A stretch of 64,000 bases of DNA from Symsagittifera roscoffensis. Taxonomy: Eukaryota > Xenacoelomorpha > Acoela > Convolutidae. Positions 31,231-44,145 of this stretch are shown in pieces. The translations under genes and the position numbers were made by a program. The DNA lies in the NCBI RefSeq assembly GCF_963678635.1, contig NW_026970810.1, forward strand, positions 7,501 to 71,500, read 5' to 3'. The notes beneath the pieces were generated by a model, which was not told where the DNA came from, ran no database searches, and saw only the letters and a list, made by a program, of their open reading frames with translations. Every line of letters begins with the position of its first letter. Positions within the stretch are counted from its first letter, which is position 1.

Positions 31231-31572
31231 CTAACTTCTTCGGAACTCTGTCCATGAAGTCGATCTTCTTAGTCTCGAAACCATCACCATAACACAGGAA
31301 GGCGAAGCCCATTCTAACATCCAAAACGGTGTCAATCAGGGCCTCCAGTTGCGCCATTTCCTCTGGGGATTCGAGTGCCGGATAGAGACCGCCCTTGCGT
31401 CCGAGGTACTTCAAAATTGCCACAGATTGACACAAGACGAAGTCTCCGTTTTTAAGGTAGGGGATGTTTGGAAAATCAGCTCCTAGTTTCGGCTTGTCCT
31501 CTTCGAACCATTCGTTCATTGCGTCATATTCGTACCTTTTGGTCTCGTAAGGCAATCCTAGATACTCCATGA
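31231..31572 (-). CDS. GST exon 2, copy B
   Basis: A 342-nt exon nearly identical to copy A, with the same splice phases (enters with TC to complete a valine codon; leaves with one base before G|GTAAGAAC). Its residues at the variable positions (CQSVAILKYLGRKGGLYP) are closer to what is usual in the Mu class than those of copy A. No terminal exon follows within unit B, so its message would have to skip copy A and use the exon at 23,633-23,889. Confidence 0.85.
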
Positions 31573-31838
31573 CTGGAGGATAGGGCAAATTTTAAGCAGA
31601 TATTTGTGAAGTTTTGAAATTTTTAACGGCCAAAAAATTAGATTCAAAAATTGTCATTAATTTTTATTGACATAATAAACGTTTTTCTTCTCAGAAAAAA
31701 AAAATTTAAAATACTGCTTTAAAAGCCTTTAGATTTTTGAAGTCAAAAACTAACAAAAATATTATAGAGCGCTGATAATTTGTGAGTTCGACGGCTTTTT
31801 GAAAATATCCTTTTTTTATTGTCTGCTTAAATTCATTC

Positions 31839-31896
31839 CTAGATGAATTGGTTCAATGAACCCTCGAATATTCCAGTAGCCCAATTGATAAGTCAT
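31839..31896 (-). CDS. GST exon 1, copy B
   Basis: A 58-nt first exon with ATG at 31,896 encoding MTYQLGYWNIRGFIEPIHL, the canonical N-terminal motif of the Mu class. To keep frame with exon 2 it must end after CTAG, and the intron then starts GAATGA, a GA-AG intron. With exon 2 and the terminal exon the protein would be 218 residues, the usual length for Mu-class GSTs, which supports this exon assignment strongly despite the odd donor. Confidence 0.7.
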
Positions 31897-32868
31897 TCTC
31901 CTCCTGTTTTTGGTAGAAACTCACAAATAATGGTATTTTTGATGGTAAATGGCAATGACAGAAATGCTATCGAATCTGAAACTGTAATTCAAATTCAGAA
32001 GTTGGCAAAAATGCTGAATTTACTATTCAAATACGAGAAAGTCAGATTGTTCAAATAGGCCTAATGTCATATGTCAGCAAGCGTCAGTCAACTACCTTAT
32101 CTCTCAAAATGGCTCCATTCAAAATGATTAGGGGCAGGTAAAATCGGGAACAACCCAGTTGCGAGCATGCACTTTTATAGTTGCAAAACGTTGGAACAGA
32201 CAAAGTTAAAGAGCAACTGAAAAAATTAGAGCAACTGAGAACCTAAAATTAATTAAAAGATCAATTGACTTATTTTGGAAATTTTTTGCATGCAAAATCT
32301 AACTTTTCATCCGATTTTGTGTCTCAAGGTTGCATGAAAAAAGAAATTGCATGCAAAAATCTGTCGAAATGGTACGATTGCTCTTTTAAATTAATTCTGT
32401 CTGTCCGAACTTTTTGCAACTCTCTATAATTTTTCAGACAGAAAAGAAAGTATGTCTCATTGTCACCTAAAAAATAAAATTTGCATGCAAAAATTTCTCG
32501 AAATTGGCAGATTGCTTTTATAAATTGATTCTGCCGCTGGTCAAAATTTTTGAACTTGAAATATGAGTCTTGTTGCTGCAAAAACTGCGGCAGATCAATA
32601 CTGTATTGAGTGAAAACATTTTCAAATTTTTGAGCTGAAGGTTTGTTCAAAAGGAATTCTCTAAAAAAGCGCTATCTTTTTGCATAGCTCCTTTGACAGT
32701 TCAAACGCAGTTTCGAAAGACCCAAACTTATTAGAAAAAAATTAAAAAAAGAGAATTTGACTGGCTGAGAAAATGAAGGCTGGGACTTTGACGCAAATAA
32801 TTTGACGCCGACTGTTGCTTCAATGTAGCTGGTGAGTGCGCTTCAGTAGCTGGCTCTTATTTTTGTGT

Positions 32869-33895
32869 GGAGTCTTATCCTCAACTGGTAAGCTCGCCGC
32901 GCTGTTTTGCCGCTTATGTTGCTTGATTTTATCCGGTTGTACGATAGACAACTGAAATATGCATTAGAAACGTTTTGCAGTTAAAGCTGAATAGCCACTA
33001 TTTTGCTGTTTACGCTGTTTGTACAAAACACAACTAGCTGTATGCTGCTGGTTCGTTTTAGTGTTAAAATGATAATTTCTCAATTAGAATAAAGCTCGAC
33101 TAGCATAAGTTTCTGAAAACATGTAAAGATATCAACTAGCAGATTTTTGATAGCTTTTTTTCTCAGTAATACAATACAACAATCACAATCCGTTCAAAAC
33201 AAAATTTGCATTTCTAAGAGCTGGAAAATTGAGCAACTGAGAAATCCAGCAACTAACAAGAAAATACATTTTATAAACACTTGAATTGTGATCAGCCACG
33301 CCTCTACCTGTGATAACTGAAGCAGAACATTAAAAACTTTTAATTGTGTGAAAAACAGTTGGGTATTTTTACTTGTTCCGCCAAAAATCAATATTCATCA
33401 TCTTGAACTGAAACGATTTTATTTTAGGCTGATTGGCAAGAACTAGCCGATCAAATTTCAGTACCAGCTTGAAATGTTTTGTTCAAAACTTTAAATGAAA
33501 GTATAAACTAGTCGAATTAGCCTTAAATGAAGCAGGTTTGGTGAACTGCGCAGAATCATTTCAAATACGCTTCAGAGTGTTACCCAGATAGGAAACAAAT
33601 AGAAAGAAAACTGCACCAGCGAAAAACTGCTTTCCGTATCTACTTAAAGTTCGGCATCGTTAGAAGTCGGCTTAAAAATGAAGTGATCGCATTTGTATTG
33701 ATCAAATCAACGAGTGTTATCATTCTGTTGTTCTCAATATTTATACACTTAATTTTACAAAATCGTACAATTAAAAATTTTGTGCAGAATAAGTGATAAA
33801 ACCCAAACATATTATTCTACATAAATTTTGTTTGGTAAAATTGTTTTAGTTCGGACAATAAATTTTTTATACCCCATTGAAGATATCTACTTCCT
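32869..33895. other. Host non-coding sequence
   Basis: No gene or repeat that I can support. It probably contains the GST upstream region. Confidence 0.35.
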
Positions 33896-34222
33896 GAGTT
33901 CAAATTTAAAATGATATTTTACCAAATTGGCCCTGTTCTGGACTAAATAATGCGCGCTTTGAAGCATTTACTTATATTGCTGAGAGCATAACGCAAATTA
34001 TTTATGCGTGGTGGATTATCCCGCACAACAAAATCGTTCCAAATTGAATTGAGGCTAGCTAATCAGATTGGCTTATTACTTCCGTACGACTCAACATATC
34101 ACACTTTGATATCGTCCAAAATTTATAGGTTTTAAATATTTTCATTTCTCAAAAACTATTCGATATGACTTAAACGACTGTCGGAACATTCAGGGCTTCA
34201 ACCTGATTTACGAGCAGTCTTG
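33896..34222 (+). mobile_element. Diverged copy of the hairpin-ended element family
   Basis: It ends with CTGTCGGAACATTCAGGGCT and ACGAGCAGTCTTG, the conserved right end of the family at 43,464-50,830. Internally it keeps GCGCGC- and TCGTTCCAAATTG-type phrases, with many substitutions. The left end is not resolved. Confidence 0.5.
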
Positions 34223-34936
34223 TTCGTATCTTGATTTTTTCGATTTATTTTTGAAACAATTTTAATTGTTACGCTAGTCGATGCATCGGCGTTAACGATC
34301 CAGAGTTTTCACTAGTTAGATCAAAACTCAGCGTTTGAGATTTTTAGGTTTTGAATAAACTTACGTCTAGAAATTAGAATGTTTGAGTTATAACAGATTG
34401 TATTTTTGGAATATGAGAAAAAAATAACTTAAGCAATTTCAAAAAACGTCAAAAAATTGATCCATAATTCAAAAAATGGTAAGAGTTTTTAATATGCCAA
34501 CAACAGGTGCGGAATTAAATTTTTCTGAGGAGTGGCAGTTTCTTTGACCAAAATGTTTTTCAAGCTCTCCCAATTACTATCAAAAGCTTGTGCGCCAATA
34601 TCCTCTGAACCGTAGGCAGAATTGAAGTGAAGGAATAAAAAAAATTGTGTGCAAATTTTCAATAGTTTCGACCAAAGGATGCTTTTCGACCAAAGGATGT
34701 CAAAAAAGAACCAAAAAAGGGAATCTCCGCTTTAAAACGCGGTGAGTTTCCCACAAGCTTGCATTTCCCGGATTATTTGTTTTTCAGTTTTCTAGTTCGT
34801 GCATAGAAAAAGTATGCAATAGTATGTAATAGTCGAGTGTTGTGCAGGTAGAACAGAGTGTTCTAGTTAGTAATGTTTTTTTTTGCTATTTAATTTTCAT
34901 CCACTTTTTTTCATTTTTTTTTCAACAATGTGCCAG

Positions 34937-34986
34937 GAAGAAGACGATGCTTAGATTAAACCAAAATCTGGAACTCTTATCAAAAG
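34937..34986 (+). CDS. Possible 50-nt internal exon
   Basis: The acceptor TGCCAG and donor AAAAG|GTAAG bound an open segment encoding KKTMLRLNQNLELLSK. The motif fit is fair but there is no linked exon, so this is weak. Confidence 0.2.
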
Positions 34987-35049
34987 GTAAGCGGTCATCA
35001 GATTTCTTCATCACTTCTTTCTAGTTTAGGCTGAAATATGAAAAAATTC

Positions 35050-36100
35050 TGATCAATTTTGCTTGTGTTTCATTTTATCGTGTCCGTTTATGAATGCACA
35101 TAACAAGAAAGGGCTTCAATTTGAAACCCCACTTAAACCTATATAAGTTTTTCTTGAGGCTAACAAAAATGGCTTAAAAAGGCAGACTTGAACCCAAACT
35201 TCCTTCCAAAATTTCAGAATCTTAAAAAGCTTACATAACTCTATCAAAAATTTGAAGCTCTCTGAAGTTCGAAAACTGAATGTAGACAAATTTTTAAAAG
35301 AGTCGTGCAAAATTTTGCGTACCGCTCGCAATTAAGTATAAACTTAAATCATGTTAGACTCTTGTAAAACTTCGGTACCCATTTTTTTTCTTTATTTTTT
35401 TCAAACTTTACTGATGACCTGTAAAATATCTGAATTTGTGAAATATCTGAATTTGCAAGTTATGTGTTTTCCCACTGTTCAATCATAACATATTATCTTT
35501 AATAAGTGTTTCAAACACTACTGAATATTTACGCAAATGTTTGTTTTTCAAACTATAGGACTATTTGCCTATTTTGAGAACAGAATGTCGAAACATTTTT
35601 AAAGTGCCTGCAAAATGTTTGTGTCATGCTTATGGGCATTTTTTATGTGTCTCATGTTTCGAAGAAAAAATAATTCAATTTGTTTAGTGTGAGACGTAGT
35701 CAAGTAAAAGCTATAGACTAGCTGAGTTTTACGGCAGAAAAATACCTCAAAGAGTAAAGTTTTGTGTCCGAATTGAATTGGGTATAAAAATTTTCTATCA
35801 GAACTTTTTCTTTTTTTGAGAACGTTGCATCAGATTTATTTCTTAAAAACCTTTTCTCCAGATTAATGGTACTGCTTAAAAAGGTTCGGCTCAGTAGTTT
35901 TTGTTTTGCAAATTGGTGTTTCTCGTTAAAACTGCGTACTCAATAAAAACTATAGCTCGTAGCATCTGAAATCAACATTACGGATATTCAGTTATTATTC
36001 AGATTATAGATATCACTTGATCGATTTAGTGGGTTTTGAAAACCAAGAAAACAGGACTAATTTGAGTGTTCCGTTATACTGGGCGTAGCCATCAGCAGGC
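35050..36100. other. Host non-coding sequence
   Basis: Nothing that I can support as a gene or repeat. Confidence 0.35.
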
Positions 36101-39100
36101 CCACAATGATGGATTAAAACCTGTTGTTGGATCAACATTTGATGGCAGCGACAGTAAAAGAGAGTATTGAACTACCTATGATAATGCAATCAGCAGATCC
36201 TTTCATATGACAGCCACTACCGAGACTGGAATTACCAAGATTGTCGGAACGGCTGAATATTGTGCACGAATACCGCGAGATAGATTGAGAGAGATAAACA
36301 GAAGCAAAAAAAGTCGAAAGAACATGAGAGATCCAGAAGTAGGATTTCATGTATTCTACACTGAAGTCCAACCGAAATTGGTCTCAGGCTTAATTATTTT
36401 GTTGAGGTCAAAGGCCACAAAAACTTCGGCCAACGAACATTTTTGTGGATATCTCCTGACTATCATTTGAAGATCAATTGATATAGTCACGATAAAGTTT
36501 GCAAAAATCAATTTTTTTTAGATATGAACGATTTAAACTGTTCAAGAGAATACAGGAAAGCATTGAGACTTAAGAAACGTTTCATGCTGCATTAACTGCT
36601 CAAACAGCCAGATCAGAATTGGACCTACTCATCTCTCGAATGAAGAATTTCACAATTCAAGATAGGCTACCAGTTGAAACATCCTCACCAGAAAAAAAAA
36701 CATTGAAACTTACTCACAACTTCGAACAAGCAAGTGATCAAAAAAAAGAAGCTTACCAAAAATAGTCAGAAAGACAAGGGGTAAAAAAGGACAGCCTAAA
36801 AAAAACAACTGATCATGTGTGTCAGAAACCAAGATATTAGTACATAGAATTTATCGTATAAAAAGTTCTGACAAAAAAGAAACAGTAGCAAGTAGGATAG
36901 AGTGAAAAAAAAATGTTTAAGGTGTGGTAAATTGTGGTAAAAAGTAAAATGTAATTCGCAACAGATAAATTAGATAGCAGCAGAATTGTCGGAGGAGTCC
37001 AAGAAATGCACGCTAGATGAGAACGCGGACTAAACGGGTCATTACGAGATAGAAGCTGCTGAAAAAAATTGAGAATCGAAAAAGATCGAAGGGGGCATAT
37101 TCGAACGAACAACGACAAGTAAAAAAACAGCACAAACAGCACAAATTCTTGTCAAACAAAATAAAAAAGGAAAAGGTTCTAGATGAAATCAATCAAATCC
37201 CCAGCTTCTAGATAAAATCAATCAAACCTATGAGGAAGGGATAGCCACATAATTAACACAAAGGTGGAAAGAGGTAGCACAAAGTTTTTTTCTAAACTGG
37301 AAAATGGCAAAGCAAAAACTGGACTTCACAATGGCAAATCATTTATCGGGAAAAAATGACTGTTAACGCAAAAATTGTTGGCCATGAAAAACCTACCGAG
37401 ATTTTTGAAGCACTGAAGGCAGAAATTATTTCAGCAGGGTGGATCATTTATGAATTTTTTCTACTTTTCATGGAGCAAAAATCAGATGCATCGTAGAGTT
37501 TGATCTTTAAAAAAAATGGGAATTTCGGCATCACAGAAAACAATTTAATGTGTTAAAATGTGAAAAAAATACGGGACTACAAACAAGAGTAAGATGAGGA
37601 AAAAGAAAAATTATTTGAGAAGGGTGGCATTAAGAATCTTGATAAAACTACTTGTGTCTGTTTTATTGCGCCAATTGTTATCACCGTGAAAAAAGACAAT
37701 GCGAGAAAATCGATGTTAGAGGGGAAACTCATCAAGTGTAAGTTATAGAAGAACAAAAATCAAGTGCCTACTGACGACAAGCCTCTAAACGACATGAGTC
37801 CAATAAGTTCTGAAGAAAAGGAAAGATTATTAATCTTCTCAGTGTTAGATCTAAAGTACTCATACAGTCAAATTAAACTAGCACCAGAAACAACCGATCA
37901 GTAGAAGTTTCTCGATTTAGGGCAGATGCTAAAGAGACATACAGATTTTGGACTGGGCTTCACGGACTGGGTGATATACCAGCAGAGTTTTCGAAACCAA
38001 TGGTCTTTACATTGATCAATGCCAAAATTTCTTTCGATTTTCTAGATGGCCCATTGATAGTGTCAAAAAGTGATGAAAAAAAACATGTTAAGTTAATTGA
38101 AAAAAAAATGGGTGATGAAAACCCAGCGTTACAAAAATGAAAATGTGAATTTTTTAAAAACCAAGTGAATTTGTTGGGACATCATCTTTCGAAGTAAGGG
38201 TTATACTAAAAACCTCAAAATTAGAAGCAAAAAAAATTTGGATCTCCAAGAACAGTGAATCAGCTATGATCCTTCTTAGGCATTTTAAACAATTCTTAGG
38301 CAATTAGACTCAAATATACTCAATGCGGTAAATTCAGTCCGTCGAGAGACATAAGAATAAAATGGGATGCTAGCCACAATTGGATAGGAGACTTACTAGA
38401 GCAAATGTTCGCTAGGGAAAATGAGTTCCTACTTTGTTTGCATCACGCTACCCTAAAAATCAGAGGAAATTTATTCAACAAAATAATTGTAACTGCTAGC
38501 AGTAGTCGAGGCAGTGGTTATCAGCCGTTTTGTAAGCTTTTCATCAGAATTAAACAGGAATGAAGCAAATAAAACGTATCAGTCAAAATTGACTAGCTGC
38601 GCAGATTGAATGTCGCTTTTCCAGTTGAAAATTATACATTTACAAGGAAAAGACTTGCGGGTTGTAGATTACTTTTCCAGGGACCCGTCGGGAACCCATG
38701 GGAGGAAACAAGATTACAAAGAAAAGTTTGTTATTGCTTCGGTTGAAAAACTTAATGAAGCACTCGGCTGAACAAGAAATCTATGCAAGGATTTCTTAGC
38801 GCTCAATGGGAAAGAAAACGATTTCGATCTCAAACAGTGCAGAACACGCTATGCTATAATGACATTACTTGTTGCAACAGCAACAGAGTGATCGGAACCG
38901 GTTCAAAAATCGACGGAAACGAAAACGGATGCTCTCAAAACTGAACAACGAACATTTAAAACACTTTCTCACATCTTGCAACAGCATTGAGCTATCGGAA
39001 AGGCAAACAAAACCATAGATCAATCAGATCAATCGAAGAACTCAGCCTCATCCGTCAGAAAAACTCGAACAAACCAATTGAGGGAACAGAACTGGAGACT

Positions 39101-39544
39101 GAACATATTGGGGAGTAATAGGACTGAGATCACCACCGTTTAGAATGTGCACTGAGCCAAACAGTGGGGCCCAGAAGAAGTAGTCGACGAAAGTAAGAAG
39201 GAGTTTGCCGTTCAATTCAAAACGCACTGAGCAAACACAGCTGCATGAACAATTCAAGTAGTGTGCGAAAGTAACGCTGAGTTCAAACTTAGAGGACAAT
39301 GCCAAGCGTCTCAACTAGTAACAGTTGTGGCTATAGCTGACTGCGAGGGAAAAGACAGCAACAGTATTAGCGCATTGAAGCAGAAAATTGCGATATCCGA
39401 ATGGTCGTTTCAAGGAATTTTGTTTGGTTTATTAGAAGAAGATCAAGAGGTGAATGGTGTGAAAGCGGTAGAGTCGAAACACCTGTACAGGAACGGCAAA
39501 CAACGACTGTCAGATCAGTTGAAGGAAGATGCTATTGATAGCCT

Positions 39545-41345
39545 TGAAAAGTGATTCGACAAGATTTTTTCAGTCGAGCTGATTTCTGACGACACATGGC
39601 TGAACAAGATGAGAGGCGTAACTACGAGAAAAACAGGCGGCAATTCGAACTTCTTGTGCTATACACTGATCCAATGTGGAATTAATTGAGCGTAGTGAAC
39701 GATCACGTTCATCGATGCCCGCGACTGCCCCCCAATTGTCAGTAGAGTTGGGGGAAGATTTGACGAGAGTCTGTTAGTCGAGTTGATTTCTGAAGACACA
39801 AGGCTGAAAAAGATAAAAAGCACAACTCCGAGAAAAAACTGGCAAGGATTCGAACTGATTGTGCCATTTACTGATCCATTGTCGAATTAACTGAGTGAAG
39901 TGAACGAGTAAGTTTATAGATTCCCCCAATTGTCATCATACTCGGGGGAAGATTCCCCCAACTGCCAATATAATTGGGGGAAGATGCTAATGATAACCTG
40001 GAAAAGTGAATTGTTAACAGTCTGTAAGTCGAGCTGATTTCTGAAGACACATGGCTGAACAAAATGAGACGCGCAACTTTGACAAAAACTAGGCAGGGAT
40101 TCGAGCTGATTGTGCCATACACTGATCCATGGTTGGAACTAGAAGTCGATCACGTTTTTTTCGACGCTTTAACTATGTTTTGTTTGATAGCGGAGTTTGC
40201 ATTCCATTTAACAAAAAAAAGGAACTAAGCGTGAGTAAAACTAAACACTTAAACCGCGAAAAATGAAAAATGAGCGTGACAAAAAAAAACGGCTTTTTCC
40301 TGAAAAGACCTATATCAGAGTACTGACTACAAAAGTTCCCAAAGCGAAATCTTGGATCTGAATTACCAACACCCACAGATGTTTGACAAACAGAGGCGAA
40401 ACAAAGCTTCGCACATGTTTTGATATAACACATATACAGCATGACAAATTAATCGGCTGTAATAGAGATGATCGACTGCAATAGAGATGAAAACCTCGGA
40501 TATTTATTTTTGCATGAAGATCAAAATATTGATTGTTAAAAATTCTCCTCCCTTTATCTTGATTTTGTCTTGAATACCTTCCACGAAATTATACCAAAAA
40601 CTTTGAAAAACTGAATGCTAAAAAAGCATCGAAACAAAAGGTACAAAGCGATAATAAGGCAGACATTTCTCTGAGCAAACACAAGTTGCACGAGCAAAAA
40701 AAAACATTTTAGAAAAAAAACAGCTACTGACGTTCTTAAATCCATTTATTTTGTTGTCTCACGCATAAAAGTTACCTAAAGCTGCCTCTAAGCTAAACAG
40801 GCCAAATTGGTATCTCTTGTTGCAGTAAAGTGAGCAAAGGGTTCAACTATTTTGCTCACCAAATTAATCTGAAAAAACTTATATTCTGATTTGCTACCAA
40901 TTGCTATTCGCAAGCGCAGACGTTACTACAGGTTACGAAACCAAATCAACAAAAGTTGTGGCTAAGGTTAATAACCAAACTAAAAAACCGAAAATATCTT
41001 TTTTGAATTACAAATATAAAAAAATGATTATTTTTCTATTTTATTTGGCAAATAATATTGTTTGGTTATACTTTTGTTGAATTTACTGAGCGTATTGAAC
41101 GACTATATTAATGGATTCCCCAACTGTTCCCCCCTCTGTCAAAATTGTTGGGGGAAGATTCCCCAAACCGTCAACATATTTGGGGGAAGATGCCATTGAT
41201 AACCTGGAAAAGTGATTCGACAAGCTCTCTTCGTCGAGCTGAATTCTGAAGACACATGGCTGAACAAGATGAGACGCACATTTGCAGGAAAGTCACGGAT
41301 TCAAACTGATTGGGTTATACACTGATCCATTGAGGAATTATTTGA
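39545..41345. repeat. About 240-bp repeat family with CCCCCAA/TTGGGGG hairpins
   Basis: A phrase GTCGAGCTGATTTCTGA followed by GACACATGGCTGAACAA recurs at about 39,575, 39,778, 40,027 and 41,234. It is preceded by hairpins of the form TCCCCCAA-loop-TTGGGGGAAGAT (single near 39,730; paired near 39,925-39,985 and 41,117-41,192). One copy carries GGATTCGAAC, a B-box-like sequence on the minus strand. The copies lie inside the decayed gypsy element. Confidence 0.55.
40150..41080. other. Spacer between hairpin repeats
   Basis: AT-rich sequence without a supported gene. Confidence 0.3.
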
Positions 41346-41560
41346 GACTAGTAAACGATTACATTTGGTTGGACAATGGACTGGCAGCACCGGAAAAGTT
41401 TTCTGAAAAGCAGTACTCAAGAGGCTGCACACGGGACACCCGGGGCAAGAAACAATGTTAGACGTGTCAGTGACCTTTGTTCGCCACAAAGGCATAAAGA
41501 CATTGTGAACATGGCAGAAGAATATCGGGAACGGCAAGATGTGGTATGAAGCTAAAGTCC

Positions 41561-43463
41561 GTGGTTAAAAAACGCATCGAAACCACTTTCCTTGTTAATA
41601 CAGCTAAGGAAATAAAAAATACTAGAAAACGCGGGCCCTATTAAAATCAGAGAAACGTAGAATAATTTAACTGTTAGTGGTAACCAATCACTTTTTTTTG
41701 GCAAGCGATTGGCTTACGTTGAAAGGTAAAAATCTTTATGCGCAGCAAATTTTAAGTAAAATTCTTCAGAACTTGTTTAGATACAAATGGAAAACAGATC
41801 AGTTCTCGGGTTCAAAGGGGCAGAAAGAAAAGTTTTTTTTTGTCAAAAATATAATCAAAAAAATGTTTTGTCCGTGGGCACTACTAGATGGTGTGAGCTA
41901 GGTGAAAAATTGATTCAAAAAGTATCTTGATTTAAACGAACGATAACCTACAGCAAAAAGAGCATGAAAATTTTTTGCAAAGCTCAAAGCGAGAGTATGT
42001 GAGAGCCCACTGATCAAGCAGCAGACCGCGGACCGGATAAATCGGGAACGGTAACAAGTGTTGAAGAAAAATTGAAAGCGAACATGGAGTGGAACGTAAT
42101 TAGATAGGATAAAGCACGGACCGAGCTGAAATAAGTTATGAACGCAATCGTGGAAAGTAACCAACAATTGAAAAATTGGAGAAACTTTTGGTTCGAAAGA
42201 TTCCACAGCAGTCATCGGGAAAGCAGTTACGATTGCAAACGTAGTACCAACTGAGTTATCAGTCAAAACCAAAAAAATCGTTTACAGAAAATTTTACATT
42301 GCGATCGCAATGGGCTATTTTGGGGAGAGCAGGAAAAACAAAATTAGTCTGCCAGCAAGACCAGCAAACAGGTTCTAAGACAGAATGGTTCTAAAACGGA
42401 AATGGCGATGGAGACGATGATATCAAACTCACAACCAAGCGACGACATAATTGAGGTCTTTTCTTAGAACCCGTTTGTCAGAGACTTCCAAGAAAATAAA
42501 ACAACACTGAATCCGGGAGAGAAATAAGCCTGGGTGCAGAGAGAGTAAAGCCAAACAAAAGGAAACCACGACTGAGAAGGCACGATCAAGTAACAATAAC
42601 AACGTCTAAGAAAACAGCGAAAAGCATGCCAACAATGTCAACAACAAGATTTATTCAGACGAACTGTTTGAAATGTCGCCAGAAGGGTCCATGTCTGTGA
42701 TGCAGTACTGAGACAACAACAAAATGAAGATTCATGGAGATTCCGGACGAGCTAAGGAAAGACTTTTTTCTTGAATTCAGTTTTGATAGGGTTAACTTGT
42801 AAAATAAAATATGTAAAACCAGCTTAAAACAATCCTAAGTTAGGCTGAAACTCTGCTGCTGAACCAAAATTGGTCTTAATTAGAAAAATAGGCAAAAAAA
42901 CTCAAAGTAATTTTGAATATATAACTAAAAAGTTTTATCTATTTGAATAGGTCCAAACAACTTTCAGCTAGGCATAACTGAATGAAGCATGTATTTCAAA
43001 AGCGTTATTTCAATCTTGTTTTTTTTTCGGTATCAAAACAACTTTTTTAGTTGTTCCCATAACCCTCATTTTTTAGTTCATCAACATAATTTTCCGATTA
43101 AATAACACATCAATTTTGCTTCTTTATGTCAAAGTAAGTTTCCATACAGTATCAGTATCTATCAGTAACCTTACAACTGTACCTGTAAATTTTTATATCG
43201 TTTTCGAAAAACGCAATTTAGATTTTCTGATCAGTCAAGAGTTGTATGACCTTGATACCGTTTTATTTGTTACTTTGTGTGGTTGTAATAAACCGGGTTA
43301 CAAAACGCAATTTCAAAAATGAATAAGTATACCAATTGAACCGAAATTGGATATGTCGCACAGTGCATCAAAAGGTTGATTTTTGTCTTGATATGTTCGG
43401 AAATTTATTGCGAAATCTTGAAAACAGAACACTTTGTTCGAAACTTCAAACAAAGTGTTTTTG
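41561..43463. other. Non-coding, possible retroelement remnants
   Basis: The part at 41,900-42,780 is A/G-rich like the decayed gypsy element and may be its 3' part, but I see no protein motif. The rest holds nothing supported. Confidence 0.3.
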
Positions 43464-44012
43464 TTCCGACTTTCGATACGAAAGTAACGGAATATTTGTG
43501 CTCGGGGTGGGTTTTTTTGTCTTCAGACAAATTTTGACTTTTTTAACTAGCCATTTTTGACGGAATTTTTTTATATCATTCAAAAGGTATGCTTGTCTTG
43601 AGCTTAAATTTGAAAAGATATTTCACCTGTGATTATTTTTCGTAAAGTTATGAGGGTTTAAAGATTGCCAATTTGGCCATTTTAACCAATTTGGGACAAT
43701 CAACGCGCGATATAATTCGCGCTATTAACGCGCAAGCGGAGATTTAATCCGTCCTAGAAATCGTTCCAAATTGGTTGAACGAAGCTTATTTTCCATAATT
43801 GATTTGTTACAAGGAGCGAAATTTATTGTTTTGTACTTTATTTGGCGTGTGGGGGGGATGATTTTCATAGAAAAATGTTCAAATTTTAGACAATTTTTTT
43901 TTCAGTTTATTTTATTTATTTCATTTTTTATGTTGTTTATGTTATTACTGCTCCATAAACGTTGAAAGGCAGTCGGAACGTTCAGGGCTTCGCCCTGATA
44001 CGAGCAGTCTTG
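43464..44012 (+). mobile_element. Hairpin-ended non-autonomous element, copy 1
   Basis: Full-length member of a family of about 0.53 kb. The left end is TTCCGACTTTCGATACGAAA, itself an imperfect hairpin. The interior has a GCGCGATATAATTCGCGC palindrome. The right end has AGTCGGAA (inverted copy of the left terminus), then CAGGGCTTCGCCCTG, a perfect 6-bp stem with a 3-base loop, then a short tail ending CAGTCTTG. There is no ORF. A hairpin set back from the 3' end by about 15 bases recalls Helitron/Helentron-type elements, but the class is not proven. Confidence 0.7.
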
Positions 44013-44145
44013 TTGTTACTTTCTTCTCAACTGAGTTCCAATTGCCATGAAAAATTCTGTCCGAACGTAATTTGGTTTTCATGTGTTTTAAAAGAGTTCA
44101 ATTTTGTAAGTAGTGCTGTGTTTTGTACTGTTCTTTTAATTGTTA

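Larger units (their letters stand above)
28673..32868. repeat. Tandem duplication unit B (carries GST exons 1 and 2)
   Basis: The second copy of the 4.1-kb unit, slightly longer mainly because its minisatellite block is expanded (29,860-30,260 against 25,770-26,045). All features of unit A recur in the same order: minisatellite, GC-richer segment, tRNA-like head, GST exon 2, GST exon 1. Confidence 0.85.
36500..41560 (+). pseudogene. pol: Decayed Ty3/gypsy retrotransposon
   Basis: Fragments of a pol gene survive in order but broken by stops and frameshifts. An RT segment FSVLDLKYSYSQIKLAPE lies near 37,837-37,893. The catalytic YxDD box is degraded to FLDGPL near 38,040. The post-RNase H motif LQGKDLRVVDYFSRDPSG is at about 38,640-38,695. 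An integrase HHCC-type segment (LKRLHTGHPGQETML) is at about 41,415-41,460. Between RNase H and integrase the element is interrupted by hairpin repeats. No intact enzyme remains. It is unrelated in base bias to the element at the window start. Confidence 0.65.

Noticed and set aside
36207-36470. 87-codon plus-strand ORF
   Set aside because: Near the decayed gypsy element but without gag, protease or other recognisable motif.
39845-39860. B-box-like GGATTCGAAC as part of a tRNA gene
   Set aside because: No A-box or stems at the right distance; present in only one copy of the repeat family.
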